Counted from the first letter of the stretch, positions 33,622-43,005 are shown. The stretch is DNA of 64,000 bases from Streptomyces guryensis (GCF_021261325.1 NZ_JAJSBI010000001.1:496001-560000); one strand, 5' to 3'. Notes: generated from the sequence alone by a model not told the origin. A program made the numbers and translations.

Positions 33622-34611
33622 GTGAGCATGCGCGCACGACGGGAGCGGTCCCCAGTGATCCCCGCCGACGGCGCGCACCTCGCTTCCCCCTTCGTGCACC
33701 CCGCTCTTCTCTACGGCGACGAGGACGAGTACCTCGCGGGCACCGTCCCCTTCGTCCGTGAGGCTCTCGCGGCCGGTGAACCCGTCGCCGTGGCCGTGCC
33801 CGGGGAGCGCCTCCGGCTGATCCGGGACGCGCTGGGCGACGAGGCCGGCGCCGTGCGGTTCCTGGACATGCGGGAGGCCGGGCGCAACCCCGGCCGGATC
33901 ATCCCCGCGGTGCTGCGCGCCTTCGCCGACGCCCAGCGGCCCGGTCTGCGCGTGAGCATCATCGGCGAACCGATCTGGGCCGGCCGTACGCCCGCCGAGT
34001 ACCCGGCCTGCGTCCAGCACGAGGCGCTGATCAACGCGGCCTTCCGGGGCCGCAGCGCGACCATCCTGTGCCCGTACGACATCCGGAGCCTCGACCCGCA
34101 GGTCATCGCCGACGCCTGGGCCACCCACCCCACCCTCGTCCGGGCCGGCTCCGGGCGGCAGGAGGACAGCGGGGCCTACGCCCCCGCGGAGGTCGTCGCC
34201 CGCTACAACGAACCGCTGCCACCCGGACCGGACGTCCCGTCCTTCCTGTCCTTCCGCTTCGACGCGGACACCCTCTCCGAGGCCCGGCACCTCGCCGTGG
34301 ACGAGGCCCTGCGCTTCGGCCTGCCGTCCACCCGGGGCGGGGACCTCGCGCTGGCCACCGCCGAACTGGTCACCAACAGCGTGGTGCACGGCGGCGGTTC
34401 GGGTGCGCTCGGCGTGTGGGCCGAGGACGGGTACGTGGTGTGCGAGGTGCGCGACAAGGGCCACCTCACGGACCCGCTGGCCGGCCGCCGGCCCGTCGCC
34501 CGCGACCAGTACGGCGGCCGCGGGCTCCTCATGGTCAACCTCGTCGCGGACCTCGTCCGGATGCACACCGGGCCCGGCGGGACCACGGTCCGCTGCTGGT
34601 TCACCCGCTGA
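33622..34611 (+). CDS. MEDS-domain sensor with anti-sigma-type HATPase
   Basis: A 329-residue protein. The N-terminal MEDS/DcmR-like sensory domain (about 20-190) has HPALLYGDEDEYLAGTVPFV, EPVAVAVPG and GEPIWAGRTPAEY with CVQHEALINAAF. The C-terminal HATPase_c_2 domain (about 215-329) has ATAELVTNSVVHGG (N-box), EVRDKGHLTDP (G1) and GGRGLLMVNLVADLV (G2). Such proteins in Streptomyces act as stress-linked anti-sigma or regulatory kinases. GTG 33622 is 5 bases after GGAGGAGG; ATG 33628 is the alternative. It converges on mbl with 13 bases between. Confidence 0.85.
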   Translation: MSMRARRERSPVIPADGAHLASPFVHPALLYGDEDEYLAGTVPFVREALAAGEPVAVAVPGERLRLIRDALGDEAGAVRFLDMREAGRNPGRIIPAVLRAFADAQRPGLRVSIIGEPIWAGRTPAEYPACVQHEALINAAFRGRSATILCPYDIRSLDPQVIADAWATHPTLVRAGSGRQEDSGAYAPAEVVARYNEPLPPGPDVPSFLSFRFDADTLSEARHLAVDEALRFGLPSTRGGDLALATAELVTNSVVHGGGSGALGVWAEDGYVVCEVRDKGHLTDPLAGRRPVARDQYGGRGLLMVNLVADLVRMHTGPGGTTVRCWFTR

Positions 34612-34624
34612 CCGGCGGCAGGGC

Positions 34625-35662
34625 TCAGATGACGATCGGGCCGAGCGCCAGTGGCTCGATCCTGCCCTCCAGCATGTAGCCCAGGCCTTGTACGGCACAC
34701 ACGTCGGGCCGTTCCGCGATGTGCACCGGCATGCCGGTGGCCTGCCGCACCATCTCGTCCAGCCCCGGCAGCAGCGCGCTGCCGCCCACCAGCATGATCC
34801 CCCGGTCGACGAGGTCGGCGACCAGATCGGGCGGGCACTCCCGCAGTACCCGGCCGATGACGTCGACCACGGCGGTCAGCGGGGTCTCGATCGCCTCGCG
34901 CACGGCGGCGGTGTCGACCTGCACCGAACGGACGAGACCGGTGACGACGTCCCGCCCCCGGATCTCCGTGGACGTCGGCCCCTGGGCGGTGAGTCCTATG
35001 CCGGAGAGTGCGACGTGCAGGGGGCGTACGGACTGGCTGGGGAGCATCAACTCGTGCTGGTGGCGCAGATGCTGGACGATCGCGTGGTCGACGGCCTCGC
35101 CGCCGACGGGAATGCGTTCGGAACTCACGGTCGAGCCGAGCGAGAGCACGGCCACCTGGGTGGTCGCGGTCCCGCAGGCCATGATCATGGTGGCCTCGGG
35201 CTGCTGCACGGGCAGCCCGCACCCCACGGCGGCGGCGATGAGCGTGTCGACGAGCTCCACACGCCGTGCGCCGAGCCCCACCAGCGTCTCGACGGCCGCC
35301 CGCCGGGCCAGCGGGTCGGCCTCGTGCGGGGTGCAGGCCGCGGCGCGCAGGAACGGCTTGCGGCGCAGGGCGCGGCGCAGCCTGTCGCCGAGCAGGCCCC
35401 GGAGCATGCGCTGCGCCATCTCGATGTCGACGACGGTGCCGCCTGACACCGGGCGCACGACGCGGATGTGGGCCGGTGTGCGGCCCCTCATCCGCTCGGC
35501 GAAGTCACCCACGGCGATGAGGGCACCGCTCCGGGTGTTCACGGCGGCGACCGACGGCTGGTCGACGACCAGCCCGGCCCCCCTGACATAGACGCGGGTC
35601 CGGGCCGCCCCCAGATCTACGGCGAAATGGCAGCGCCGCAACTGCTCCAGACTTGCGGTCAT
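34625..35662 (-). CDS. mbl: MreB-like actin homologue Mbl
   Basis: A 345-residue cytoskeletal ATPase of the MreB/Mbl family. Phosphate-1 motif FAVDLGAARTRVYVRG, PSVAAVNTRSGALIAVG, a central region with ACTPHEADPLARRAAVET, EPVALS-type phosphate-2 region read as IMACGTATTQVAVLSLG, and adenosine motif GIMLVGGSALLPGLDEMV. It is shorter and more divergent than housekeeping MreB, as described for S. coelicolor Mbl (SCO2451, spore wall synthesis). GGAGGA precedes the ATG. It is the last gene of the minus-strand Trypco1-MoxR-SARP unit, 146 bases after the SARP gene. Confidence 0.82.
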   Translation of the reverse strand: MTASLEQLRRCHFAVDLGAARTRVYVRGAGLVVDQPSVAAVNTRSGALIAVGDFAERMRGRTPAHIRVVRPVSGGTVVDIEMAQRMLRGLLGDRLRRALRRKPFLRAAACTPHEADPLARRAAVETLVGLGARRVELVDTLIAAAVGCGLPVQQPEATMIMACGTATTQVAVLSLGSTVSSERIPVGGEAVDHAIVQHLRHQHELMLPSQSVRPLHVALSGIGLTAQGPTSTEIRGRDVVTGLVRSVQVDTAAVREAIETPLTAVVDVIGRVLRECPPDLVADLVDRGIMLVGGSALLPGLDEMVRQATGMPVHIAERPDVCAVQGLGYMLEGRIEPLALGPIVI

Positions 35663-35808
35663 GCAGGGTCCTCCAGAGAAACGCAGACCGTTGCGGGGCC
35701 GCCGGGCGGCGGGTCCCACTTGCATCGTGCGGTGCCGGAGGCGGGTGGCGCCTTTTGTGGGGGGCCGGTCGGGGTGCGGCCGAATGGTGGTTCTGCGGTT
35801 TATGTGCG

Positions 35809-38800
35809 TCACCGCGCGGTCCCTGGCGCGTCCCCCGGCGCCGTCAGCCGAATCGAGCACGCCACCGCCAGACCCGGCACCGGCCAGTGGCGCAGTGCGT
35901 CGCGCACCGCGCTCTGGGCCGCCCCGGCGCGTGCGAGCGGGTGTCGGCGGGTGATGCGGCGTGCTTCCTCGGTGACGTGGGCGAGCAGACGTTCGGGGAT
36001 GCCGGTCATCGCGCCGCGGACGAAGGCGACCGGGTCGTCGACGTGCCAGGACAGTTCGATGAAGGCGGCGAAGGCGCCGCCCCCGTGGCTCGGCAGGGAT
36101 ACCTGGTGGCCGGTGTGGTGGATGGTGAGGTCGACCTCGTAGTAGCTGTGGGCCTCCGGAGTGCGGGCGAGGCTGAACTCGCCGCCGGGGAGGGCGAAGA
36201 CGACGTTCCGCGTCCTGCCGTGGGGCGCGGGCAGGGGCCGGGTGGCGGTCAGGGGATACGGGCCCAGTGCGGGCGACGGGGGAGGGGTGCCGTCGTAGGC
36301 CGTGCGCGGCAGGTGGATGAGGAGGTACCAGCCGGCCGCCGGGTCCAAGGTGAGCGGTCGCAGCGCGGGCGTCGAGCCGTCGGCCTCGCCCAGCTCGGCA
36401 CGGAGGGCGGCCGACACGGCGATGATGCCGCGCGCCCCGGACGTGTCCAGGAGATGCCGGGCCGCCGCCTCGTCGGGTTCTTCGTCCCCGGTGGCGCGGA
36501 AGGCGATCTGCAGCCTGGTGCCGCCCAGTTCGACGAGCCGGTCCGCCAACCGGACCATCGTGGCAACGAGAAGAGGCCGTGCCGCACCGGAATCCAGGGA
36601 CACGGCGTAGCCCTTCTCGCCCTCGCGCTGCCTGTACCGCGTCTCCTCCAGCCCGCTCGCCGTGATCAGCCGCATCACCGCACGACCCAGCGCGGGGAGG
36701 GACTCCCGGTCCTGGGGACCGTCGGCCAGGTCGTAGCGGGCGAAGCCTCCGTAGGCGGGCGAGGCCTCGGCGGACTCCACGTCCAGATGGCTGGAAGGGG
36801 ACGCCGACTCCTCGTCGAGGTACAGCAGCGAAGGCAGGTCCTCCGGCCGGAAGCTCCCCTCCGGCGTCTCGTCCGGAGCGAACAGGCCGAAGCCGGTGTT
36901 CTGGTCCGGGCCCGGCTCGTACTCCGGCTCCGGCTCGTCCTCGGGGGTCTCGCCGAACTCCTCGCGCAGTTCCCGCCCCAGCAGGCGGAGTTCGGGGTTC
37001 GTGCCGCCGGAGAGCCGGTACTCCTCGTACACCTCCAGGGCTTCCTCGATACGGCCCTGGCCCTTCAGGGCGATCAGGTACAGGCGGCGGAAGTCCTCGC
37101 GGGACGGGTACTCGCCGACCAGCCGCTCGAGACTGGTCGCGGCCATCTCGAACTCGCCCACGTCCAGGTCGAGTTCGGCGCGGGTGCGGTACAGGCCCAG
37201 GCGGAGCTGGAGCAGGCGGGTGCGGGCCGCGGCCGCGGCGGGGCCGGGGACGCCGTCCAGGGCGGTCTCGCCGTGCCAGAGGCCCAGGGCTTCGTTCACC
37301 CACCTGTGGGCGAGTTCGACGCGACCCAGCGCACGGTCCTTTTCCGCCTCGGCCACCAGTTGCTGGCAGTGGATCACGTCCACGATGTCGGTGCTGGTGT
37401 GCACGGCGTACCCGTCGGACAGGGTGGCCAGGACCCCGGGACCCACGGCGTTGCGCAGCCTGGAGGCGTAGGTGCCCAGGAGCGCGTCGGCGCGCTCGGG
37501 GGCCTTGGGGCCCCAGATGCCCTCGGTCAGCTCGGCGCGGGTCACCCTCCGGCCGTGGTGGAGGAGGAGCATGCACAGCATCGCCTGTTCCTGCGGGGAG
37601 CCGATGGCCAGGGGGCGGCCTTCGCCCCGGTCGACGGCGGGTGGACCGAGGAGCGCGTAGTGGAGGCGGGCGTGGGCCGTCGCCAGGGGGGACAGGAGCG
37701 TCGGGTGCTGGAGGCGCCCGAGGCCGCCTCGCTGGTTGTCGAGCTCGCCGGAAAGGAGCGCGTCGAGCGCCGACGCGAAATGCGTGCGCAGCTGGACCGG
37801 CAGGCCTGTGAGGTGATCGGGTGCGACCGGCGTGCCGTCCCCGCGCGGATGGCCCGACGCCAGATGGAACAGCAACTGCCCGAGCGTCCGCAGATCCGCC
37901 GAGTACTCGTCCTGTTCCGTCGTCCGCTCCAGTGGGAGCAACGTGAGCTTGGCCGTACCGTCGGGCAGCAGGAGCACCTTGGTCATGTCGAGCCCGATGT
38001 GGGCGAAACCGGCCTCGTGGAGCGCGCCGAGGGCCTGTGCGAGTTGCCACCCCAGCGACACGGTCAGCGGCGCCGGCAGACGGTAGCCGTTCGGTGCCGC
38101 CAGGCTGTTCAGGGCGAGGCCGTCCAAGTGCTCCATGACGACGTACGGGACGCCGTCCTCGATGCCGAAGTCGTGGACGGTGACCACGTTCCGCTGGTTC
38201 AGGTCCCGCAGCAGCCGTGCGTCCCGCAGGAATGCCGCACTTCGGGCGGGATCCGTGATCGGTTCGTGCAGGCGCAGCACCACCGTGCGGTTCTCCTCGG
38301 TGTCCTGTGCCTGCCACAGGGACCTGGTCGGCCCGAGCCGCCGAACCACCCGGTAGCGGGTGCCCAGGCGCCCCGGAACCGAGGACGGCGTCCGGCCGCC
38401 CTCCCCGGTCAGCTGCCGCGCACTGTCCGGACTCACCGTCGCGAACGCCTCGGCGTCCACCGCCCTCGGTGTGCCGTCCACCGCGGGTGCCGTGGCCTGG
38501 AACTCCCCGGGTGCCGACCCGGCCCGATCGTCGATCAACTTGCCTATCCGGGCGAGGAGTTCGGAGGTCCCCGCCCGGGCCCTGCGGGGCAGTCCGCGCA
38601 GCAGCAGGTCGCGTACGCCGGGGCGGAAGGCGTACGAACCGGGCGGGCCGGGGACCGTCGTGAGCATGCCGCTCAGGATCACCTCGGCGAGGTGCTGGGG
38701 GCGCGGCCGTGGTTCGAGGGTCGCGTGGACCAGTCGCATGACCGACAGGTCGGGCCGGCCGAGGGCCAGGTGACCGGCCAGCCGGACGGCCTCGGCGGAA

Positions 38801-39948
38801 GCGGTCGCCCGGAACCGGAGGACCAGTTCCTCGGCGGAGAGCCGGGCGACGTCGGTGCGGTCGTCGGCGTCGGCCGGGAGGGGGCCGGTGAGGAGGGCGG
38901 CCGAGGCGGGGTGTTCCGTGCCTCCCGGTGTGGCGATCAGCGCCGCCCAGTTCGCCAGCCACTCCGGGCCCGGTTCCAGCACGGGGAGGGCGATGGCGCC
39001 GTCCCCCTCGTGCTGGACCGTCGTGTCGTACGGCGTGAAAGCGAGCGCGGTGGTGGGGGCCGCCGGGTACGGGGCGGACAGCCGGCCGGGCACCGTCGGC
39101 AGGGCGGTGTCCGCCCAGAGGTGCTCGGGCAGCGGCTGTACGACGGCCAGCGGCATCCGCCGGGCCCAGCGGCGCAGCACGCCGTACCAGAGGCTGCCGG
39201 CGGGGCCCTCCCGCCACTGCGGACCCATGCAGTCGCTGACCAGAAGGGTGACCGTGCGGCCGTCGGCGGGGGCGTCGCCGCCGTGCCGGTGGACCGTGCC
39301 GTCGGGGCCGGCGTGGTGAAGGCCGACCGTGCGGAAGATGCCGGACTGGGCGAGTGCCGTGTGCAGTTCGTGGACCAGAGGGCGCCAGACCGGCATCGTG
39401 GGCCCGTCGTCGTAGACCAGGTTCAGGCGCAGCCAGCGTTCCTGGGCGGGGCGCATGACAGGCAGCCACCACTCGGGGGCCGCGCCCAGGCGGGCGATGC
39501 GGTCGGCGGTGGCCCGCTCGTCCAGTTCGAGGCGTACGGGGGCGTCGATACGGCGCTTGAGGGGCCGCAGGGAGCGCTGCAGGGCCAGGGGGTGGCGCAG
39601 CATCGGCGGTGCGGGGGCCAGCAGGGTGGCGTGCGGCTTCGTCGCCGGTCCGGGGCCGGGTAGGTGCAGGGGGACACGGCGGGGCTGAGACGGCGGGGTG
39701 GGGGCCGGGTCGTGGTGGTGCGGGCGTGGCGGGGGCGGGGGCTCGGCGGTGTCTGTGGGGCCGGTGTCCGGTGCGGGAGGCTCCGGGGCCGGGGGCGGGG
39801 CAGACTCGTCGGCAGGCTCCATGTGGGCGGCCAGCCAGAGGAGTTCGGCGAGTTCGAGCGGGGTCGGGCGGGTGCCCTCGGCCGCCTGGGTCAGTACGTC
39901 GGCCAGGCGGGCGAGGGGCTCAGGGGCGCCGGAGGGCTCAGAAGGCAT
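35809..39948 (-). CDS. Multidomain regulator: vWA-like, pseudokinase, SARP/BTAD
   Basis: 1379 residues. N-terminal helical segment (1-45), Pro-rich linker (to 125), then a SAV_2336-type domain (about 150-480). Its NLVYDDGPTMPVWRPLVHEL and VTLLVSDCMGPQW resemble strands 1 and 4 of a von Willebrand A fold with altered MIDAS. A protein-kinase fold follows (about 530-720), without the catalytic Lys (VVLRLHE), the HRD Asp (HIGLDMTKVLL) or DFG, hence a pseudokinase. An OmpR-like winged helix of SARP type (about 745-850: LLHHGRRVTRAELTEGIWG) leads into a BTAD/TPR domain (855-1000). An acidic linker and an unknown C-terminal domain (1060-1379) close it. It starts 11 bases inside the MoxR gene. It probably converts ATPase/protease signalling into transcription. 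Confidence 0.85.
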   Translation of the reverse strand: MPSEPSGAPEPLARLADVLTQAAEGTRPTPLELAELLWLAAHMEPADESAPPPAPEPPAPDTGPTDTAEPPPPPRPHHHDPAPTPPSQPRRVPLHLPGPGPATKPHATLLAPAPPMLRHPLALQRSLRPLKRRIDAPVRLELDERATADRIARLGAAPEWWLPVMRPAQERWLRLNLVYDDGPTMPVWRPLVHELHTALAQSGIFRTVGLHHAGPDGTVHRHGGDAPADGRTVTLLVSDCMGPQWREGPAGSLWYGVLRRWARRMPLAVVQPLPEHLWADTALPTVPGRLSAPYPAAPTTALAFTPYDTTVQHEGDGAIALPVLEPGPEWLANWAALIATPGGTEHPASAALLTGPLPADADDRTDVARLSAEELVLRFRATASAEAVRLAGHLALGRPDLSVMRLVHATLEPRPRPQHLAEVILSGMLTTVPGPPGSYAFRPGVRDLLLRGLPRRARAGTSELLARIGKLIDDRAGSAPGEFQATAPAVDGTPRAVDAEAFATVSPDSARQLTGEGGRTPSSVPGRLGTRYRVVRRLGPTRSLWQAQDTEENRTVVLRLHEPITDPARSAAFLRDARLLRDLNQRNVVTVHDFGIEDGVPYVVMEHLDGLALNSLAAPNGYRLPAPLTVSLGWQLAQALGALHEAGFAHIGLDMTKVLLLPDGTAKLTLLPLERTTEQDEYSADLRTLGQLLFHLASGHPRGDGTPVAPDHLTGLPVQLRTHFASALDALLSGELDNQRGGLGRLQHPTLLSPLATAHARLHYALLGPPAVDRGEGRPLAIGSPQEQAMLCMLLLHHGRRVTRAELTEGIWGPKAPERADALLGTYASRLRNAVGPGVLATLSDGYAVHTSTDIVDVIHCQQLVAEAEKDRALGRVELAHRWVNEALGLWHGETALDGVPGPAAAAARTRLLQLRLGLYRTRAELDLDVGEFEMAATSLERLVGEYPSREDFRRLYLIALKGQGRIEEALEVYEEYRLSGGTNPELRLLGRELREEFGETPEDEPEPEYEPGPDQNTGFGLFAPDETPEGSFRPEDLPSLLYLDEESASPSSHLDVESAEASPAYGGFARYDLADGPQDRESLPALGRAVMRLITASGLEETRYRQREGEKGYAVSLDSGAARPLLVATMVRLADRLVELGGTRLQIAFRATGDEEPDEAAARHLLDTSGARGIIAVSAALRAELGEADGSTPALRPLTLDPAAGWYLLIHLPRTAYDGTPPPSPALGPYPLTATRPLPAPHGRTRNVVFALPGGEFSLARTPEAHSYYEVDLTIHHTGHQVSLPSHGGGAFAAFIELSWHVDDPVAFVRGAMTGIPERLLAHVTEEARRITRRHPLARAGAAQSAVRDALRHWPVPGLAVACSIRLTAPGDAPGTAR

Positions 39949-40942
39949 CGCTGTGCGGGGCCTCGCCGAGATAGGGCATGAGCTGCTCCGCCAGCTCGTC
40001 GAGGTTCTCGGCGGGCAGGTCGGAGGAACGGGCCAGGTAGATCGCGTTCAGAAGCTGGTCGGTGGCCAGGTCGCCGCCGCCCACCCGGGACAGGAACCGG
40101 CCGATCAGGCGCTGCGCGCCCGCGTCGGGCTCCTCGTCGAAGTGGGCGCGGACGATGTCGGCGAGCCGGCTGCCGTCGGGCTGGCGCAGTCGCAGGGTGA
40201 CGCAGCGGCGCAGGAAGGCGGGAGGGAACTCGCGCTCGCCGTTGCTGGTGAGCACGACGAAGGGGAACGCCTTGCAGCGGACCCGGCCGCGCCGGACGGC
40301 GACCCGCTCGTCGGTGCCGTCGACCATCACCTCCGCCTCGGGGGCGCGGCGGGCGGTGCGGACCAGCTCCGGGATCTCGTACTGACCCTCCTCCAGCACG
40401 TTCAGCAGGTCGTTCGGCAGGTCCAGGTCGCTCTTGTCGATCTCGTCGATGAGCAGGGCGCGGGGGCGGGCGTAGGGGAGGAGGGCGGTGCCCAGCGGGC
40501 CCAGGCGCAGATGGTCCTCGATGCCGGTCTCCGGGGCCGTGGTGTGCCGGGCCGCGTACAGGCGGGAGAGCGGGTCGTACTGGTAGAGGGCGTCGTGCAG
40601 GGTGCTGCGGCTGGTGATGTTCCAGCGCAGCACCGGGCCCAGGCCCAGCTCGCGGGCGACCGCGTAGACCAGCGAGGACTTGCCTGTGCCGGGCGGTCCG
40701 GTGACCAGGAGCGGGCGGCGCAGATACAGGGCCGCGTTGACCAGCTGGACGGTCTGCTCCGTGGGCCGGTACGTCTCGGCGCGGTGTGCGCGGTCCGGGG
40801 AGGTGGCCGCGTCGTCGTCGCCCGCCTCCGGCAGGCCGAGCACCGGTCCGCCGTCGAAGGCCCGCCAGGGCGGGGGCGGCGGCAGCTCGGTGATGCCGTC
40901 GTGCGGCTCGTTGGTGCCGGTGTAGACGGGCCACAGGGGCAT
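39938..40942 (-). CDS. MoxR-family AAA+ ATPase
   Basis: 334 residues. Walker A TGPPGTGKSSLVYAVA (about 79-95), Walker B ALLIDEIDKSDLDLPNDLL, sensor-1 VLTSNGEREFPPAFLRRC, Arg finger in the same segment. MoxR ATPases remodel partner proteins, usually with a vWA partner. No free vWA gene is present; the vWA-like domain of the next protein may take this role. It starts 33 bases after the protease gene and overlaps the SARP gene by 11. Confidence 0.92.
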   Translation of the reverse strand: MPLWPVYTGTNEPHDGITELPPPPPWRAFDGGPVLGLPEAGDDDAATSPDRAHRAETYRPTEQTVQLVNAALYLRRPLLVTGPPGTGKSSLVYAVARELGLGPVLRWNITSRSTLHDALYQYDPLSRLYAARHTTAPETGIEDHLRLGPLGTALLPYARPRALLIDEIDKSDLDLPNDLLNVLEEGQYEIPELVRTARRAPEAEVMVDGTDERVAVRRGRVRCKAFPFVVLTSNGEREFPPAFLRRCVTLRLRQPDGSRLADIVRAHFDEEPDAGAQRLIGRFLSRVGGGDLATDQLLNAIYLARSSDLPAENLDELAEQLMPYLGEAPHSDAF

Positions 40943-40975
40943 GGGATCTCTCTCCGTGGGGGTGCGGCGGGCGGC

Positions 40976-42637
40976 TCAGGCGACGGGGGAGTGGAGGCTG
41001 GCGGCGGGCTCGGGGAAACAGCGCGGATCGTCCCAGAGGAGCTGGACGTCCTTCGCCCAGTGCTGCTCCGGGTCCTCGTCCGCCTCCGCGGTCTCACGCA
41101 ACTCCCTTATGTGAGAGGGGAGTTCGGCGGGCGGGATGCCGGCGACGGAGGCGGCGAGCTCGTCGAGGAACGCGGCACCGGTGCACGGGGCGTCGTGCCG
41201 GGAGTCTGCGCAGCCCGTCCGCGGCCACAGCAGCACCGGGACGGGGGTGTTGAGGCCGATCTCGAAGTGGCGCCGGGCGGTGGCGGGCGGGAAGGCGAAA
41301 CCTGCCAGCTCGGCGTCGTCGTCCCGCAGCCGCTTGCGCAGACTCGGCGGATGCTCCGGGGTGCCGCACTCGACGCGGTGCAGACGCGCCCCCGGACAGG
41401 CGTCCAGCTTCTGCCACTTCTTCGCCAGCCGGTGGCGCAGACCACCGCTGCGGTACCGGGCCCGGTCCACCACGACGAGGGGATAGGCGCAGCCCAGCGG
41501 GGTGGAGTCGTCGGCACCGCACTCCCACTGCGCCACCGGCTCGTTGAGCCACTCGCGGGGCAGCACGAACGTGACCAGCTCGTCCGCGTCCGGGGCGAGC
41601 TGGGCGAACGCCTCGTCGATGCGCTCCTGGACGTAGGCCCGCACGGCGGTGCGCGGCAGCCGGTGCGAACCCACGCGCCGCCGCTGTCCGCCCCGGTAGG
41701 CGGAGACCTCCACGGTGACCTGGTCGGCGCCCGCGCCGCTGTGGTCGATCTCGACGAGGATCGGAGACCAGACGGACGCGGCGGCGACGGTGTCCGGCGC
41801 GTCGAGCAGCTCCGCGAGGCGGCCGGCGAGCCGGGTCGCCGCCTCGGGGTCGGGCACCTCCCACTGCACATACCCGGTCGCGTCCCACAGCGAGCCGAAC
41901 CCGCCCTCGGGCAGCGGCGGCCCGAAGGGGCCCACGGCATCGACGTACAGCCGGTCCGGGTCGCAGTCCGCGCCTTCGGCGACCGCCCGCCGCACCAGCG
42001 TGTACAGCCGCTTCATGGCGTCCGGCCGGTGCTCGGGGGTGGGGACCAGTTCGCCGAGCTCGGGCCAGTAGCGCGCCATCACCTGGGTGGGCAGCATCCG
42101 GCCCACCCGGACGTCCCTCGCGCCCGCGATCGCCGAGACCATGCCGACCACCCGGCCGTCCCCCAGGGTCACCGCCGCCCCGCTGAACCCGGCGGCGAGC
42201 GGCTGCCCGTGCGCCGTGGCGGCCTCCAGTTGCACCCACTCACCGGCGATCAGCGTGCTCGACACGGCCCGGTACTGGGCGAGCGTGCCCTCGTCGTACC
42301 CGACCGGGAAGCCGTAGGCCTCCAGCAGCGGCGAGGGAACGCCGTGCTCGGCCCCCGGCGGGGCGAACACGGCCGGGACCAGCGGCACTTCGCGGTCCAG
42401 CTCCAGTACGGCCAGGTCACCGGGGTCGGCCGCGGCGCCCTCCCAGCCGCCGTGCACGGCAACGGTGGCGGACAGCGCGCCCAGCTCCCCGCGCTGCGGG
42501 AACGACACGGTGACGTCCGCCGAGCCGCTCTGCCGGACGACGTGGGCACACGTCAGCACCCGCCGGGCGGAGACGAGGAACCCCGCGCCGACCTCGTTCC
42601 CGCACTCGACACGGGCGTGCCAGGCGGCTGCGCTCAT
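40976..42637 (-). CDS. Trypsin-like protease fused to a VMAP-C-type domain
   Basis: 553 residues without signal peptide, so cytoplasmic. The trypsin fold (1-200) has His in VLTCAHVVRQ (about 31), Asp in DPGDLAVLEL (about 74) and Ser in AAGFSGAAVTLGDG (about 151): a complete catalytic triad. The C-terminal half (about 225-540) carries RLPRTAVRAYVQERIDEAF, LVTFVLPREWLNEPVAQWEC and YPLVVVDRARYRS, which I take as the vWA-MoxR-associated protein C-terminal domain (VMAP-C). The ATG overlaps the Trypco1 stop (ATGA). In published comparative genomics, VMAP, MoxR and vWA proteins form ternary conflict systems; this protein would be the protease/scaffold. Confidence 0.85.
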   Translation of the reverse strand: MSAAAWHARVECGNEVGAGFLVSARRVLTCAHVVRQSGSADVTVSFPQRGELGALSATVAVHGGWEGAAADPGDLAVLELDREVPLVPAVFAPPGAEHGVPSPLLEAYGFPVGYDEGTLAQYRAVSSTLIAGEWVQLEAATAHGQPLAAGFSGAAVTLGDGRVVGMVSAIAGARDVRVGRMLPTQVMARYWPELGELVPTPEHRPDAMKRLYTLVRRAVAEGADCDPDRLYVDAVGPFGPPLPEGGFGSLWDATGYVQWEVPDPEAATRLAGRLAELLDAPDTVAAASVWSPILVEIDHSGAGADQVTVEVSAYRGGQRRRVGSHRLPRTAVRAYVQERIDEAFAQLAPDADELVTFVLPREWLNEPVAQWECGADDSTPLGCAYPLVVVDRARYRSGGLRHRLAKKWQKLDACPGARLHRVECGTPEHPPSLRKRLRDDDAELAGFAFPPATARRHFEIGLNTPVPVLLWPRTGCADSRHDAPCTGAAFLDELAASVAGIPPAELPSHIRELRETAEADEDPEQHWAKDVQLLWDDPRCFPEPAASLHSPVA

Positions 42638-43005
42638 GACCGGCCGGCGTCCGCGGGAGCAGCCTGCGGCGGTTCCGGAGCGGGCCGGGACCGCTCCGGT
42701 GACCAGCTGAGCTTCACCACCAGATGCCCCTCCGCCGCGCCCTTCGCGATGATCGCGCCCGTCTCCGCGCTGAGCTTCACCCCGAACTCGAGCTCCACGG
42801 TGTCGGGCCTGAGCGAGCCGTCCCGGAACACCCTGAGCGCCGACTCGGCCGCCGCCCGCACCCCGTCCAGGGCGCCCTCGAAGGTCCGCGCGGCCAGGAC
42901 CGGACCGCCGCCGCGGGAGACGAGCCGGGCGCCGGACTCGCTCTCCACGCCCTCCACGACAACCCTGGCACCGTCCTCGGTCCTGAACTCCATCAACCCG
43001 TCCAT
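42634..43005 (-). CDS. Trypco1 (CU044_2847-type) protein
   Basis: A 123-residue protein beginning MDGLMEFRTEDGARVVVEGV, with a middle helix (AARTFEGALDGVRAAAESALRV in two parts) and strands VELEFGVKLSAETGAIIAKG and EGHLVVKLSW. This is the trypsin-co-occurring domain 1 family, always found beside cytoplasmic trypsin-like proteases. It is thought to be a sensor or inhibitor/adaptor of the protease. It is the first gene of the unit and starts 100 bases after the carboxyltransferase stop. Confidence 0.85.
   Translation of the reverse strand: MDGLMEFRTEDGARVVVEGVESESGARLVSRGGGPVLAARTFEGALDGVRAAAESALRVFRDGSLRPDTVELEFGVKLSAETGAIIAKGAAEGHLVVKLSWSPERSRPAPEPPQAAPADAGRS

Noticed and set aside
35653..39663. 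Plus-strand open frame of about 1340 codons
   Set aside because: Antisense of the SARP multidomain gene; composition (Arg/Gly/Val-rich, no domain) is that of a shadow frame.
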